Shown here one piece after another: positions 5,798 through 12,461 of a stretch of 12,898 nucleotides of DNA; within the stretch, counting starts at the first letter, position 1, and each line of letters opens with the position of its first letter. A program made the translations under genes and the position numbers. A model generated the notes under the pieces. It did no database searches. It had not been told where the DNA came from and saw only the letters and a program-made list of their open reading frames with translations. This stretch comes from Acholeplasmatales bacterium DTU056. GTDB lineage: Bacteria > Bacillota_I > Bacilli_A > ML615J-28 > CAG-698. The DNA lies in assembly GCA_001512985.1 (NCBI GenBank), contig LFRX01000047.1, positions 1,298 through 14,195 on the forward strand, written 5' to 3'.

Positions 5798-6520
5798 TTA
5801 GATAAATAAATTTACGTTTAAGAGACATTCGAAATTACTATGTAGATTACTAAAAGACACCATTACTTTTTTTTCTATATATCTTTTATTATGATAAATG
5901 AGACATTTATTGGGACGATATAAAGTTACCAATTGCTTCCCGTTTACTGTCTCTAAATAACATGTTGTATAAGATAATAATTTTGGTTTATAAAAAGTTT
6001 GATTTATAAAGATAATTGGCTCATTGTCACTACTTAAAGCAAAATTTCCAGTATCTAAATAACCTTTTAACTTTAATACTATATCATCGAAATAAATGAT
6101 TACTTTATATTGTTGTTCTTTTAAAAAATAATAATACCTTTTATTAGCATCTAGTAATACTAGAACAAGCAAAAAAACTAATCCTATTAATAATATGACA
6201 AAATTACTAATTTTAAAACTACATAAAATCCCAATAAACGTTAAATTTACAATATAAAAAGAACTTATTTTAATTATTATTTTTGCTAAACTATTCCGAT
6301 AAAATCCAACTAATCCAATCAAGATACCCCCACAAATTTTTATAATTAAAAAAAGTTGATACCAAAGTAAATAACTAAATACCATTCCACCCCCAATGAA
6401 ACTTGCCAAAATTAGACGGTGGTATTTGATTTGTTCTTTGTGAAGTGTTTCAATAAGTAGTAAAAAGGTAAAATTTATAAATATATTTGCTAGTAAGATT
6501 AAATCCCAATATACAATCAT
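5798..6520 (-). CDS. spoIIGA: Sporulation sigma-E processing peptidase SpoIIGA
   Basis: Membrane aspartic protease that cleaves pro-sigma-E at the sporulation septum after a signal from the forespore. The N-terminal half holds about five hydrophobic helices (first about residues 5-22, last about 106-123). The C-terminal half is the soluble protease domain with the catalytic motif DTGN (Asp156 from the chosen start) in LKGYLDTGNF, and ends in FECLLNVNLF, resembling the family's ECLLHPxL tail. At 240 aa it is clearly shorter than B. subtilis SpoIIGA (about 309 aa), with reductions in the protease half. I chose the ATG at 6520 (MIVYWDLILLANIF) over an in-frame GTG at 6532. The family begins at that point, and an AGGTGG lies at a usable distance from the ATG while little precedes the GTG. 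Its position just before sigE supports the call. Confidence 0.9.
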   Translation of the reverse strand: MIVYWDLILLANIFINFTFLLLIETLHKEQIKYHRLILASFIGGGMVFSYLLWYQLFLIIKICGGILIGLVGFYRNSLAKIIIKISSFYIVNLTFIGILCSFKISNFVILLIGLVFLLVLVLLDANKRYYYFLKEQQYKVIIYFDDIVLKLKGYLDTGNFALSSDNEPIIFINQTFYKPKLLSYTTCYLETVNGKQLVTLYRPNKCLIYHNKRYIEKKVMVSFSNLHSNFECLLNVNLFI

Positions 6521-6540
6521 CCTCCCACCCACCTGAAATT

Positions 6541-6573
6541 ATTATAAAAGCACCTATTTTAAAAAAATGTCAT
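6541..6573 (-). promoter_or_regulatory. Possible promoter of spoIIGA-sigE with wide spacer
   Basis: A perfect TATAAT (6546-6541) stands 20 nt before the spoIIGA ATG. The best -35-like element is ATGACA (6573-6568), separated by 21 bp. That is too wide for a normal sigma-A promoter but close to the 22-bp spacing recalled for the Spo0A-dependent B. subtilis spoIIG promoter. No clear 0A box (TGNCGAA) was found; the region contains no CG dinucleotide. Confidence 0.4.
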
Positions 6574-6652
6574 ATTTTAATCAACATTAAAAAGTTTTTT
6601 AAATTAACTATTTATATATAAATCACCCCTGTTTTTTAATTTACCTTAATTT

Positions 6653-6692
6653 TAAAAAAGACATTTTGGTTATACCAAAATGCCTTTTTTTT
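6653..6692. terminator. Bidirectional-looking terminator between ftsZ and spoIIGA
   Basis: A 9-bp perfect stem, CATTTTGGT (6662-6670) with ACCAAAATG (6674-6682), has a 3-nt loop. It is flanked by an A run on the left and a T run on the right, so a U-tract follows the hairpin on both strands. On the minus strand it is a second barrier after the ftsZ terminator, insulating the sporulation genes from ftsZ transcription. Confidence 0.7.
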
Positions 6693-6730
6693 AAAACTAA
6701 AAGAATTTTATTTAAAAATGTTCTTATAAA

Positions 6731-6766
6731 TAAAAAGTACCTTAAAGAAACACTTCCTTAAGATAC
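6731..6766 (-). terminator. Intrinsic terminator of ftsZ
   Basis: Fourteen bases after the ftsZ stop, the minus-strand RNA folds into a stem of about 13 bp. GUAUCUUAAGGAA pairs with UUUCUUUAAGGUAC, with one bulge, two G-U pairs and a GUG loop. It is followed immediately by UUUUUAUUUAU. The G-U pairs become A-C mismatches on the other strand, so it fits leftward transcription. Confidence 0.75.
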
Positions 6767-6780
6767 ACATTTTTCAAATA

Positions 6781-7917
6781 TTATTTAAAGCGATTTTGTA
6801 ACCAAGTTGGTAGGACTGATTCTCCTTTTTGACGTTGCTTCTTATTAGGTGTTTCTGTTGTTCCACCACCAATTTTTATATTAGATAAATCTGGATTTTT
6901 TTCAGGTAAAACAACGTCATCTATAACATCATATTCAGGTTGTACTTGAGCAACTTTGGCTTTTTCATTGCTATCAAAACCTGTCGCAATTACAGTAACA
7001 ATTAATTCACCTTGCAGATCCATATTAAAGCCCGTACCATAAACCAAATCAATTTCAGAAGACGATGCATTTTGAATTTCATTAATAACTTCTACAACTT
7101 CATGCATAGTAACATCAACATCACTTGTAATGAAGACAATAGCATCAGTAGCGCCGTTAATATCAATTTCTAATAGTGGACTACGGATAGCTTTACGAGC
7201 AGCTTCAACCGCACGGTTTGGACCACTAGCAATACCTATACCCATTAGGGCTGTCCCTTTATTTTGCATAATTGCTTTAACATCCGCAAAGTCCACATTA
7301 ATTAACCCTGGAATCGCAATGATCTCCGCAATCCCTTGAACCCCACGACGTAAAACATTATCAACTTCACGGAATGCTTCTAACATTGGTGTTGACTTAT
7401 CAGTAATTTGTAATAACTTATCATTTGGAACAACAATTAACGTATCAACGAATGGTTTTAATTCTTCAATACCTTTTAAAGCTTGCATCATTCGTTTACG
7501 ACCCTCAAAAGAAAATGGTTTAGTAACAATACCTACTGTTAAGCATCCTAACTCTTTCGCAATTCTAGCAATTACTGGTGATGCTCCGGTACCAGTTCCA
7601 CCACCCATACCAGCCGTAATAAAGACCATATCTGTGCCCCGTAAAATTTCGCGAATTTCGTCTTCGCTCTCTTCAGCGGCTTTGCGTCCAATTTCTGGAT
7701 TAGCACCTGCTCCAAGCCCTTTAGTTAATTGTTTCCCAATTTGTAAACGAGTTTCAGCTTTGGCAAGTCTTAATACTTGGGCATCCGTATTGATAACAAC
7801 AAAATCAACACCCTTAACGTCGTTTTCAATCATACGGTTGACTGCATTACCGCCGCCCCCGCCAACACCAATGACTTTTAAGACGGGCTTATCATTAAAT
7901 GCATCATGATTATACAT
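6781..7917 (-). CDS. ftsZ: Cell division protein FtsZ
   Basis: Tubulin-like GTPase that polymerises into the cytokinetic ring at midcell and, in spore formers, at the polar septum. The 378-aa protein is full length. It has the N-terminal nucleotide motif VIGVGGGGGNAVNRM (15-29), the tubulin signature GGGTGTG (105-111) and the T7 synergy loop NVDFADV (207-213) with catalytic Asp209 and Asp212. A short variable linker (about 315-365) ends in a conserved C-terminal peptide, LPTWLQNRFK (369-378), the docking site for FtsA, SepF and similar partners. AGGAGG lies just before the ATG. It stands alone between murG and the sporulation cassette, with its own promoter and terminators. Unlike most Bacilli, no ftsA lies immediately upstream. 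Confidence 0.98.
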   Translation of the reverse strand: MYNHDAFNDKPVLKVIGVGGGGGNAVNRMIENDVKGVDFVVINTDAQVLRLAKAETRLQIGKQLTKGLGAGANPEIGRKAAEESEDEIREILRGTDMVFITAGMGGGTGTGASPVIARIAKELGCLTVGIVTKPFSFEGRKRMMQALKGIEELKPFVDTLIVVPNDKLLQITDKSTPMLEAFREVDNVLRRGVQGIAEIIAIPGLINVDFADVKAIMQNKGTALMGIGIASGPNRAVEAARKAIRSPLLEIDINGATDAIVFITSDVDVTMHEVVEVINEIQNASSSEIDLVYGTGFNMDLQGELIVTVIATGFDSNEKAKVAQVQPEYDVIDDVVLPEKNPDLSNIKIGGGTTETPNKKQRQKGESVLPTWLQNRFK

Positions 7918-7997
7918 GTAATATCCTCCTAAATTTCCTAAATTAACACAAAACCAAGTTTATTTTTACATTTGATAATATCATATATTATATTGTT

Positions 7998-8006
7998 ATT
8001 ATATCA
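7998..8006 (-). promoter_or_regulatory. Extended -10 promoter of ftsZ
   Basis: On the minus strand TGATATAAT (8006-7998) combines a perfect TATAAT with the TGn extension, which can replace a strong -35 element. A weak TTGTTT lies 20 bp upstream. The leader would be about 75 nt. It is the best promoter candidate in the 155-bp murG-ftsZ gap; the remainder of the gap is AT-rich with no other clear signal. Confidence 0.55.
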
Positions 8007-8072
8007 TAAAAATTTTTAAAAATAAACAATATTTATTTATATCAAAATACTTTTTAAATTTTGATTAAAAAA

Positions 8073-9152
8073 TTAACTTTGTAAATACTCATTTATAATA
8101 GCTAAAAAATGATTGCAGGAATTGGCTAGATCTAATTTTTTCATATTATTGATTAAACTCTCTCGTATTTTTTTATTATATAGTAAAGTTTCTAGATAAT
8201 CAATTAAAATTTGTAAATTTAAAATTTTTTCTTCAATAACAATAGCACAACCCTTGTTTTTGAAATATAATGCATTTTTTAATTGATGATTATTTGTAAC
8301 ATTAGGTGACGGAATTAAAATGCATATTTTTTGTAAAGCCATTAATTCAAATAATGTAGTTGCCCCACTACGTGATATTACTACATCTGAATTAACAATT
8401 CGTTCGATCAAATTATGGCAAAAAGGAATTATTTCTAAATTAGTATTGGTTAATTTAGATAGTTTATCAAAATGTTGATTGTAATATCTTTCGCCAGTAA
8501 TTAAAGTCATATTTATCGGTAATTTTTTAAACCAATATAAATTGTTAATAATTAAATCGTTTATCTTTTCAGCCCCTCTACTACCTCCAACAATTAATAC
8601 GGTTGGTTTATCTTTCGGTCTTATTCTATACTTTTTACTTTCACTAATAACTTCACTACTACGCGGGTTACCAACTAATACAGCGTTAGGGTATTTTTTT
8701 GGTAATGGAAAGGATAATAATGCTCTATCGACCTGTTTTATTAATAAGCGATTAGCTAGTCCTAAATGCGAGTTTTGTTCATGGATAATTGTTGGGATGT
8801 TTTGTTTGATTGCGGCTTTTACTACTGGATAACTAACATATCCGCCCATTCCAATTACTAAATCAGCTTGCAGTTCTTGTATAATATTTCGGGCAGTCTT
8901 AACTGCATTTAACGCTTTTTTAATTACTATCAAATTTTTAAACGTTAGACTTCTTTTTAGTCCAGATATATCTAACCAATATGCTTCATCAATTAACATA
9001 TTATCTTTAAAAAAATCTTTTTCAAGACCAAAGGCTGAACCAAAAAAAATTATTTTTGAATTTGGATATATTTCTTTAATAGCTTTCATCACTGGCACCA
9101 TTGGATAGATATGTCCTAATGTTCCTCCGCCAGTAAAAACTATTTTTTTCAT
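8073..9152 (-). CDS. murG: UDP-N-acetylglucosamine--lipid I GlcNAc transferase MurG
   Basis: Peripheral membrane GT-B glycosyltransferase on the cytoplasmic face that adds GlcNAc from UDP-GlcNAc to lipid I, giving lipid II, the last cytoplasmic step of peptidoglycan precursor synthesis. At 359 aa it is of normal length. Motifs seen are the N-terminal glycine loop FTGGGTLGHIYP (7-18), GMGGYVSYP, HEQNSHLGLANR, VGGSRGAEKIN, the donor-site loop SRSGATTLFEL and SPNVTNNHQ. The first loop reads GGGTLGH instead of the usual GGGTGGH; the catalytic-site histidine is retained. It begins 12 bp after ftsW with an AGGGGA-type ribosome site, so the two are co-transcribed, matching the spoVE-murG order of Bacillus. 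Confidence 0.96.
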   Translation of the reverse strand: MKKIVFTGGGTLGHIYPMVPVMKAIKEIYPNSKIIFFGSAFGLEKDFFKDNMLIDEAYWLDISGLKRSLTFKNLIVIKKALNAVKTARNIIQELQADLVIGMGGYVSYPVVKAAIKQNIPTIIHEQNSHLGLANRLLIKQVDRALLSFPLPKKYPNAVLVGNPRSSEVISESKKYRIRPKDKPTVLIVGGSRGAEKINDLIINNLYWFKKLPINMTLITGERYYNQHFDKLSKLTNTNLEIIPFCHNLIERIVNSDVVISRSGATTLFELMALQKICILIPSPNVTNNHQLKNALYFKNKGCAIVIEEKILNLQILIDYLETLLYNKKIRESLINNMKKLDLANSCNHFLAIINEYLQS

Positions 9153-9164
9153 AATCTTATCCCC

Positions 9165-10265
9165 TTATAAAAAATCATAATTGCGATACTTACTAATACT
9201 TATTAGCATTGCATATTCTACAATACTAATCACCAACGAACTTCCTCCGTAACTAAATAAAGGTAAAGTAATTCCGGTTACTGGTAACAACCCAATCACT
9301 ACCCCAACATTAATAAATATTTGTACAAATAACAAAATTACTATTCCGATACTTAAAAATTTTAAAAAGCGGTCTTCAACACTCAAACTTATTTTTACTC
9401 CTCGATAAAGTGTAAAAAAATAAAGTAGTAAAACAATAGTTCCGCCAATTAGACCCATTTCTTCAATGAGAATTGCAAAAATGAAATCATTTTGAGGTTC
9501 AGGTAAAAAGAAATGTTTTTGCATACTTTTATTAAAACCATGACCAAATAATCCTCCAGGACTAATAGCAAAGAGTGATTGAATGCCTTGAAACCCACTT
9601 CCTAGTGGATCTTTCCATGGATCTAAAAAGGCAAATATTCGCATTAAACGATATGGCTCACTTATTATCAAAATAATCGAACCAATTAACCCAATTATAA
9701 TAATAAAAATAAAATATTCAAGTGGTGCTCCACTACAAAAAAGCAATAATACGCAGGAAATAACAATTACAAGTCCTGTTCCAAAATCAGGTTGTAACAT
9801 AATAATCAAAAAAATTATAATTACAAAAACAAAAATGGCAATGAAATACTTAAATTTAAATAAATCTTCATTATTTTCACTTAAATATTTCGCTAACAAA
9901 CCAATTAATGCAATTTTAATAAACTCCGATGGTTGAATAGTAAGTCCACCTAATCCGATCCAACTTCTAGCTCCGCCACGGACAACTCCGATTCCGGGAA
10001 TTAACACTAAGATTAATAGCCCTAAGCAAAATAAAAAAACAATTGTTACATATTTATGGTAATTGATGATATTTGCTTTGATAACAAAATATCCCAAAAT
10101 GTAGCCTATAATTAAAAATAGTAATTGACGCTTAAAAAAATAAAACGAATCGTGATAACGCTCTAGGGCAATAACATTACTGGCACTATAGACCATTATT
10201 AGTCCTATTAAAGATAACAATACCACTCCGCAAAGCAAATACCAATCAATACCTCTTCTTGGCAT
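9165..10265 (-). CDS. ftsW: SEDS peptidoglycan glycosyltransferase FtsW/SpoVE
   Basis: Integral membrane SEDS polymerase that links lipid II into glycan strands at the septum with a partner class B PBP. About ten hydrophobic helices span the protein. Family motifs are GGARSWIGLGG, QPSEFIKIAL, QPDFGTG, LPEPQNDFIFAILIEE with the catalytic Asp (about residue 260 from the chosen start), and the FtsW-type NVGVVIGLLPVTGITLPLFSYGGSS. LPEPQ resembles B. subtilis SpoVE; with only one such gene in view, a vegetative role, a sporulation role or both are possible. I chose the ATG at 10265 (MPRRGIDWYLL), with AGGTGA 5 nt ahead, over an in-frame GTG at 10274 that has no ribosome site. It is first in an ftsW-murG unit. 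Confidence 0.93.
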   Translation of the reverse strand: MPRRGIDWYLLCGVVLLSLIGLIMVYSASNVIALERYHDSFYFFKRQLLFLIIGYILGYFVIKANIINYHKYVTIVFLFCLGLLILVLIPGIGVVRGGARSWIGLGGLTIQPSEFIKIALIGLLAKYLSENNEDLFKFKYFIAIFVFVIIIFLIIMLQPDFGTGLVIVISCVLLLFCSGAPLEYFIFIIIIGLIGSIILIISEPYRLMRIFAFLDPWKDPLGSGFQGIQSLFAISPGGLFGHGFNKSMQKHFFLPEPQNDFIFAILIEEMGLIGGTIVLLLYFFTLYRGVKISLSVEDRFLKFLSIGIVILLFVQIFINVGVVIGLLPVTGITLPLFSYGGSSLVISIVEYAMLISISKYRNYDFL

Positions 10266-10284
10266 ATCATTCACCTATATAAAT

Positions 10285-10293
10285 AATATAGCA
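10285..10293 (-). promoter_or_regulatory. Possible extended -10 promoter of ftsW-murG
   Basis: On the minus strand TGCTATATT (10293-10285) is a TGn-extended -10 element 19 nt before the ftsW ATG, downstream of the terminator of the preceding operon. No good -35 is visible, so the call is tentative; a promoter is nevertheless expected here because of that terminator. Confidence 0.4.
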
Positions 10294-10321
10294 TTTTTTA
10301 AAAATTATGATTTTATTTATA

Positions 10322-10362
10322 TAAATAAAAAAAGTGAAGAATGATTCATTCATCCCTCACTT
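10322..10362 (-). terminator. Intrinsic terminator of the tgt-lipoprotein operon
   Basis: Minus-strand RNA forms a 13-bp stem, AAGUGAGGGAUGA with UCAUUCUUCACUU, with two G-U pairs and a 5-nt loop, followed by UUUUUAUUUAUA. It begins 5 nt after the lipoprotein stop. The G-U pairs would be A-C mismatches on the plus strand, which shows the direction. Confidence 0.8.
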
Positions 10363-10367
10363 ATATA

Positions 10368-11237
10368 CTATGCTTTAGCAATTTTAAATGTATTTTCATC
10401 AAATGTAATTATAAAATCAATTCCTAAATATGTACAAGTAATCTTATTGTTGTCTGCTACTCCATTATATCGTTCAATATAGAAATTGATGATATCATCT
10501 TTACGATTAGGCTCAAACGAGAAATTATAATAAGATTCTTTTAAATAAGTATCTTCTTCAATTAAACTTTTTAAAGCTAATTGAGGGCCGACACTATATT
10601 TTGTATAATTTGGTAATGGTAAGATAATTAGTCTATTTTTACCTTCTTCATTTTTATAAACCATCAATGGATAATGCAAATATAAAGTAATACTTCTTGT
10701 ATATCGCCAAGCATAATAGGTTTTGCCATTAGAGTTAAAGCGACGATATTCAATTGATAATTGTAAACCATTTTCTAAAAGGACAAAAGCTACTTCATCA
10801 TAAACTACTTTTTGCTTTTTGTCATCAGAAGTGAAAACCTCATCAACTGGTAGTTTTTCTTTAATTACTTTAGGTTTTCCATTGACAATTTCAATTCGGT
10901 TCATACGCGTAGTGGATGAGATTGTTTGGGTGTCAATTTTAGTATATATATTATCTTGATATTCATTTAATAAATCACTAATCGCATCGCTAACAATAAA
11001 ATCATCATTTCCTGATAATATTTCTTGAAAGGTAAAGCGGGAATATTTAATTGTGTTTAAATTCATTCCTTCCGAAAACACAAAAAAAGGTACTACATCC
11101 TTTTCATATGGCATATACTTTATTATTTCATCATTTAGATATAATTTAACACCGTTTGGATTACTTTTTAATTCATTTGAACAACCTGTTAATAATAAAA
11201 CAAAACATAATAAAATTCCAACCAATATTTTTTTCAT
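10368..11237 (-). CDS. Lipoprotein of unknown function
   Basis: I do not recognise a family for this protein of about 289 aa. It starts with a standard lipoprotein signal peptide, MKKILVGILLCFVLLLTGCS, with Cys19 as lipidation site, so the remainder should be anchored outside the membrane. The mature part is hydrophilic and mixed alpha/beta in appearance, with many Tyr, Asn and Lys. It has no histidine- or cysteine-rich metal site, no repeats and no further membrane segment. I chose the ATG at 11237 over an in-frame start at 11270. The later start gives the signal peptide at the N-terminus, has AAAGGA ahead of it and leaves only one base after the tgt stop (TGATATG); the earlier one would overlap tgt. 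It shares the tgt operon and ends at a terminator before ftsW. Co-transcription with tgt does not by itself imply a queuosine role. Confidence 0.75.
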   Translation of the reverse strand: MKKILVGILLCFVLLLTGCSNELKSNPNGVKLYLNDEIIKYMPYEKDVVPFFVFSEGMNLNTIKYSRFTFQEILSGNDDFIVSDAISDLLNEYQDNIYTKIDTQTISSTTRMNRIEIVNGKPKVIKEKLPVDEVFTSDDKKQKVVYDEVAFVLLENGLQLSIEYRRFNSNGKTYYAWRYTRSITLYLHYPLMVYKNEEGKNRLIILPLPNYTKYSVGPQLALKSLIEEDTYLKESYYNFSFEPNRKDDIINFYIERYNGVADNNKITCTYLGIDFIITFDENTFKIAKA

Positions 11238-11238
11238 A

Positions 11239-12372
11239 TCAAAAATCCTTTTCACTATCATATAATCCATATTTTTGATATACTTCTTCTTTAAATTCTA
11301 AAAAGCGATCTTCTTTAATAGCTTGCCGAATATTAGCAGTTAGGTTAATTAAAAAACGAATATTATGATTACTTAATAAACGTTGTCCTAATATTTCATT
11401 CGCTTTAAATAAATGGCGAAGATAACCTCTTGTATAATTTTTGCATGTATAACAATCACATTCAGAATCTAATGGACTAAAATCACGTTCATATTGTTTA
11501 TTTTTAATAATCACTCGACCTCGACTAGTCATCGCTGTTCCATGTCGAGCAATTCTAGTTGGTAAAACACAGTCAAAAATATCAACTCCCCGTTCTACTG
11601 CATCAAGAATAGCCCCAGGGGAACCAACCCCCATTAAATATCGAGGTTTATCTTTTGGCAATAACGGAATAGTATATTCTAATACTTGATTTTGAATTTC
11701 TTTTGGTTCACCAACACTTGTTCCCCCAATCGCATATCCATCAAAACCAATTTTAACTAACTCTTCCGCACAGTATTTACGTAAATCTTCATATTCCCCA
11801 CCTTGAACAATACCAAATAAAGCCTGAGTAGTGGGATTTTGATGGGCCTCTTTACATCTTTTCGCCCAACGAATAGTACGTTCCATAGAATGTTTTAAAT
11901 ATTCATAACTTGATGGATATGGTGGACATTCATCAAAACACATCATAATATCGGAACCTAAATCATTTTGAATATGAGTCGCTATTTCAGGTGATAAGAA
12001 GAGTTTTGCGCCGCTTTTGTGATGGCGGAAGGTTACTCCATCTTCAGAAATATCCCGAAGTTTAGCCAAAGAGAAGACTTGAAATCCTCCTGAATCAGTT
12101 AAAATTGGGCGATCCCAATTCATAAATTTGTGTAAACCACCAGCCTCTTTAATGATTTCATTGCCGGGTTGAGTCCATAAATGATATGTATTACCTAAAA
12201 TTATTTTTACTTCTAATTGCTCAAGTTCCTCTTTGGTTAATGTTTTAACAGTGGCTTGCGTACCAACTGGCATAAACATTGGTGTTTCAAAACTACCATG
12301 GGGAGTAGTAATTCTTCCAAGCCGGGCTGCTGTATTAGTTGATTCTTTTATTAAGTCATATTTGATAGCCAT
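11239..12372 (-). CDS. tgt: Queuine/preQ1 tRNA-guanine transglycosylase
   Basis: Cytoplasmic enzyme that exchanges guanine-34 in the GUN anticodons of tRNA-Asp, -Asn, -His and -Tyr for a queuosine precursor (preQ1 in bacteria making Q de novo, queuine in salvagers). The 377-aa protein is full length. It shows the catalytic Asp93 in LTDSGGFQVFSL, GIVQGG (187-192), the nucleophile Asp264 in GVDIFDCVLPTR, and the zinc site CDCYTC (Cys305, Cys307, Cys310) with His336 in LLSNHN. GAGGTG precedes the ATG, and a good promoter lies 20 nt upstream. It is divergent from a queuosine-precursor transporter gene, which suggests that the cell imports the base it inserts. Other queuosine genes are not in view. 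Confidence 0.97.
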   Translation of the reverse strand: MAIKYDLIKESTNTAARLGRITTPHGSFETPMFMPVGTQATVKTLTKEELEQLEVKIILGNTYHLWTQPGNEIIKEAGGLHKFMNWDRPILTDSGGFQVFSLAKLRDISEDGVTFRHHKSGAKLFLSPEIATHIQNDLGSDIMMCFDECPPYPSSYEYLKHSMERTIRWAKRCKEAHQNPTTQALFGIVQGGEYEDLRKYCAEELVKIGFDGYAIGGTSVGEPKEIQNQVLEYTIPLLPKDKPRYLMGVGSPGAILDAVERGVDIFDCVLPTRIARHGTAMTSRGRVIIKNKQYERDFSPLDSECDCYTCKNYTRGYLRHLFKANEILGQRLLSNHNIRFLINLTANIRQAIKEDRFLEFKEEVYQKYGLYDSEKDF

Positions 12373-12391
12373 TTATAACACCTCATATTAA

Positions 12392-12420
12392 ATTATAACA
12401 TTAATCTTGCTTTTCTCCAA
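12392..12420 (-). promoter_or_regulatory. Sigma-A promoter of tgt
   Basis: On the minus strand TTGGAG (12420-12415) and TATAAT (12397-12392) are 17 bp apart, and the -10 carries a TG extension (TGTTATAAT). It overlaps the region used by the divergent transporter promoter. Confidence 0.7.
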
Positions 12421-12434
12421 TAAAAATATATAAT
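12407..12434 (+). promoter_or_regulatory. Promoter of the queuosine-precursor transporter gene
   Basis: On the plus strand TATAAT (12429-12434) is preceded by TTGCTT (12407-12412) with a 16-bp spacer. Its -35 overlaps the spacer and -35 of the leftward tgt promoter, so the two divergent promoters may compete or share control. The leader would be only about 20 nt, leaving no room for a preQ1 riboswitch. Confidence 0.55.
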
Positions 12435-12461
12435 ATAGTTGTTATAGGAGGCGAAACACAA

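Noticed and set aside
6521..6532. GTG at 6532 as spoIIGA start
   Set aside because: No ribosome site precedes it, and the family N-terminus matches the ATG at 6520.
7971..7984. TGATAATATCA palindrome in the ftsZ leader as a Fur-family box
   Set aside because: It is short, AT-only except for the ends, and lies downstream of the predicted ftsZ promoter in a gene with no metal link; chance is likely in this base composition.
8041..8065. Inverted repeat ATCAAAAT/ATTTTGAT just after murG as a terminator
   Set aside because: The 8-bp stem has a single G-C pair, a 9-nt loop and no uridine run on either strand; it is probably a by-product of AT-rich sequence.
11238..11270. Upstream in-frame start of the lipoprotein gene at 11270
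   Set aside because: It would overlap the end of tgt and put 11 extra residues before a textbook signal peptide.
12373..12461. preQ1 riboswitch between tgt and the transporter gene
   Set aside because: Predicted leaders are only about 20 nt on both sides and no aptamer-like stem with an A-rich tail is present.
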